Source of the DNA: Thermogutta sp. | GTDB taxonomy: Bacteria > Planctomycetota > Planctomycetia > Pirellulales > Thermoguttaceae | DNA length: 6,939 nt | Direction of reading: 5' to 3' | Assembly (NCBI RefSeq): GCF_014359955.1 | Contig: NZ_JACIYL010000176.1 | Coordinates: 1 to 6,939, forward strand | Part shown: positions 6,374 through 6,939 of the stretch, piece by piece | Position numbering within the stretch: the first letter of the stretch is position 1 | Layout of the letters: every line of letters begins with the position of its first letter | Position numbers and translations under genes: made by a program | Notes under the pieces: model-generated | The model's database searches: none | Seen by the model: the letters and a program-made list of their open reading frames with translations, nothing else | What the model was told of the DNA's origin: nothing

Positions 6374-6751
6374 ATGAACACGAAGTTAACCATGACGATC
6401 GGTGTGGCGATAGCCCTCACAATGGGCCTTGCAGCCAGCCATCTTTTCGCCGGGGAAAACACGTTCTTTGGAAAAAGGGCCGCCCGACGCGCCATGTGCA
6501 CCCCATGGTATGGGGACTATTACAACGGCGCGTGGGGTGCCCCCGTCGCGGTGGTCGTTCCCCCCACTGCAGAATTTCAGACCCATTGGGGTTGGGGAGT
6601 GGGAAACATGCGCGTGACGACCATTGATCACCAGTACAGCCGCAACTGGCCGGGACCTGCAATGGGCGGTGCCGTGCCGCTCCGTCCCACCCCGGCCTGG
6701 CCGCAGGACACGGACCAATTCGGATATTACTACATCCGCGGTCCGTGGTGA
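6374..6751 (+). CDS. Small secreted protein, Trp/Tyr/Gly-rich, function unknown
   Basis: The 125-residue product has a Sec signal peptide (Lys4, hydrophobic 5-22, likely cleavage after HLFA, 23-26). The mature chain of about 99 residues is rich in aromatics and proline. It contains CTPWYGDYYNGAWGAPV, a VVVPPTAEFQTHWGWGVGN block, a segment rich in Arg, Asp, His and Tyr, and a proline-rich end finishing with QFGYYYIRGPW. It has one cysteine. I do not recognise a named family, but the composition matches small secreted proteins that I associate with planctomycete genomes. GAGGA (6361-6365) sits eight nucleotides before the ATG and decides the start. The gene follows the other small secreted gene, with no obvious terminator or convincing promoter between them, and is closed by a strong intrinsic terminator. 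The two products share size, signal peptide and aromatic-rich character, but I see no clear residue-level alignment. Confidence 0.78.
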   Translation: MNTKLTMTIGVAIALTMGLAASHLFAGENTFFGKRAARRAMCTPWYGDYYNGAWGAPVAVVVPPTAEFQTHWGWGVGNMRVTTIDHQYSRNWPGPAMGGAVPLRPTPAWPQDTDQFGYYYIRGPW

Positions 6752-6782
6752 GCCTTCCGCGTGCCCGACATGACAGCCTCCG

Positions 6783-6813
6783 CCCCCTGGGTTGTCGCCC
6801 AGGGGGTCTTTTT
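6783..6813 (+). terminator. Strong Rho-independent terminator
   Basis: A perfect 9-bp GC-rich stem is formed by CCCCCTGGG (6783-6791) and CCCAGGGGG (6798-6806) around a 6-nt loop (TTGTCG). TCTTTTT (6807-6813) follows directly. It lies 32 nt after the stop of the second small secreted gene and ends that plus-strand unit. The opposite strand has no matching T-run, so it acts in one direction. Confidence 0.93.
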
Positions 6814-6857
6814 ATGACAACGGAAATCGGGCGATCGCCTGAAACTCCCCGCCGAAT

Positions 6858-6939
6858 TCAGTTCGCTTCGCGCGTGAAATAGTGGGTATGGAGCAGGCGG
6901 TGAGACATTTCGCCCAACGGTTGTCCCAGGAATTCCGCA
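6858..6939 (-). CDS. C-terminal end of an unidentified protein (partial)
   Basis: On the minus strand, a frame open from the right edge ends with TGA at 6858-6860 and gives 26 residues: AEFLGQPLGEMSH, then RLLHTHYFTREAN. Codons show the G/C-rich third positions of the neighbouring genes. The gene would converge on the terminator of the secreted-protein unit, a sensible arrangement. The fragment is too short to name a family. A chance open frame cannot be excluded. Confidence 0.45.
   Translation of the reverse strand, partial: AEFLGQPLGEMSHRLLHTHYFTREAN

Overview
This window is about 7 kb of GC-rich bacterial DNA. It most resembles a planctomycete, possibly a Pirellulales or Thermogutta-like lineage, although I could not run a taxonomic search. 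The hints are a Tat-exported Gfo/Idh/MocA dehydrogenase, a sugar phosphate isomerase of the AP-endonuclease-2 TIM-barrel type, two small secreted W/Y/P-rich proteins, weak or absent Shine-Dalgarno sites in front of several genes, and a bacterial DNA topoisomerase VI subunit B. No rRNA, tRNA, CRISPR array or insertion sequence was found.

Layout from left to right: (1) the 5' part of a sugar isomerase/epimerase gene on the minus strand, running off the left edge; (2) a gene-poor stretch of about 390 bp with a candidate promoter; (3) tadA, the tRNA adenosine deaminase; (4) a Tat-signal Gfo/Idh/MocA oxidoreductase; (5) a dual-specificity phosphatase with a promoter-like sequence upstream, whose catalytic domain resembles the plant glucan phosphatase SEX4; (6) converging on it from the minus strand, a long topoisomerase VI B subunit (top6B); (7) a divergent promoter region; (8) two small secreted proteins on the plus strand, closed by a strong intrinsic terminator; (9) the last 26 codons of a minus-strand gene entering from the right edge.

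The most interesting object is the topoisomerase VI B subunit. It has the expected Bergerat ATPase fold, H2TH domain and transducer. Inside the transducer, where the archaeal enzymes as I recall them have only a short connection, it carries about 75 extra residues. These align without gaps to its own H2TH domain, with 20 of 53 residues identical. This looks like a second, internally duplicated H2TH domain. No top6A gene lies beside it, so its partner must be encoded elsewhere or be absent. The second notable gene is the SEX4/laforin-like phosphatase, which lacks any carbohydrate-binding module.

The genes do not form one pathway. The isomerase and the exported dehydrogenase fit the sugar catabolism typical of planctomycetes. 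tadA and top6B are information-processing genes. The two small secreted proteins probably form one transcription unit of unknown cell-envelope function. Every promoter call is a consensus match made by eye.
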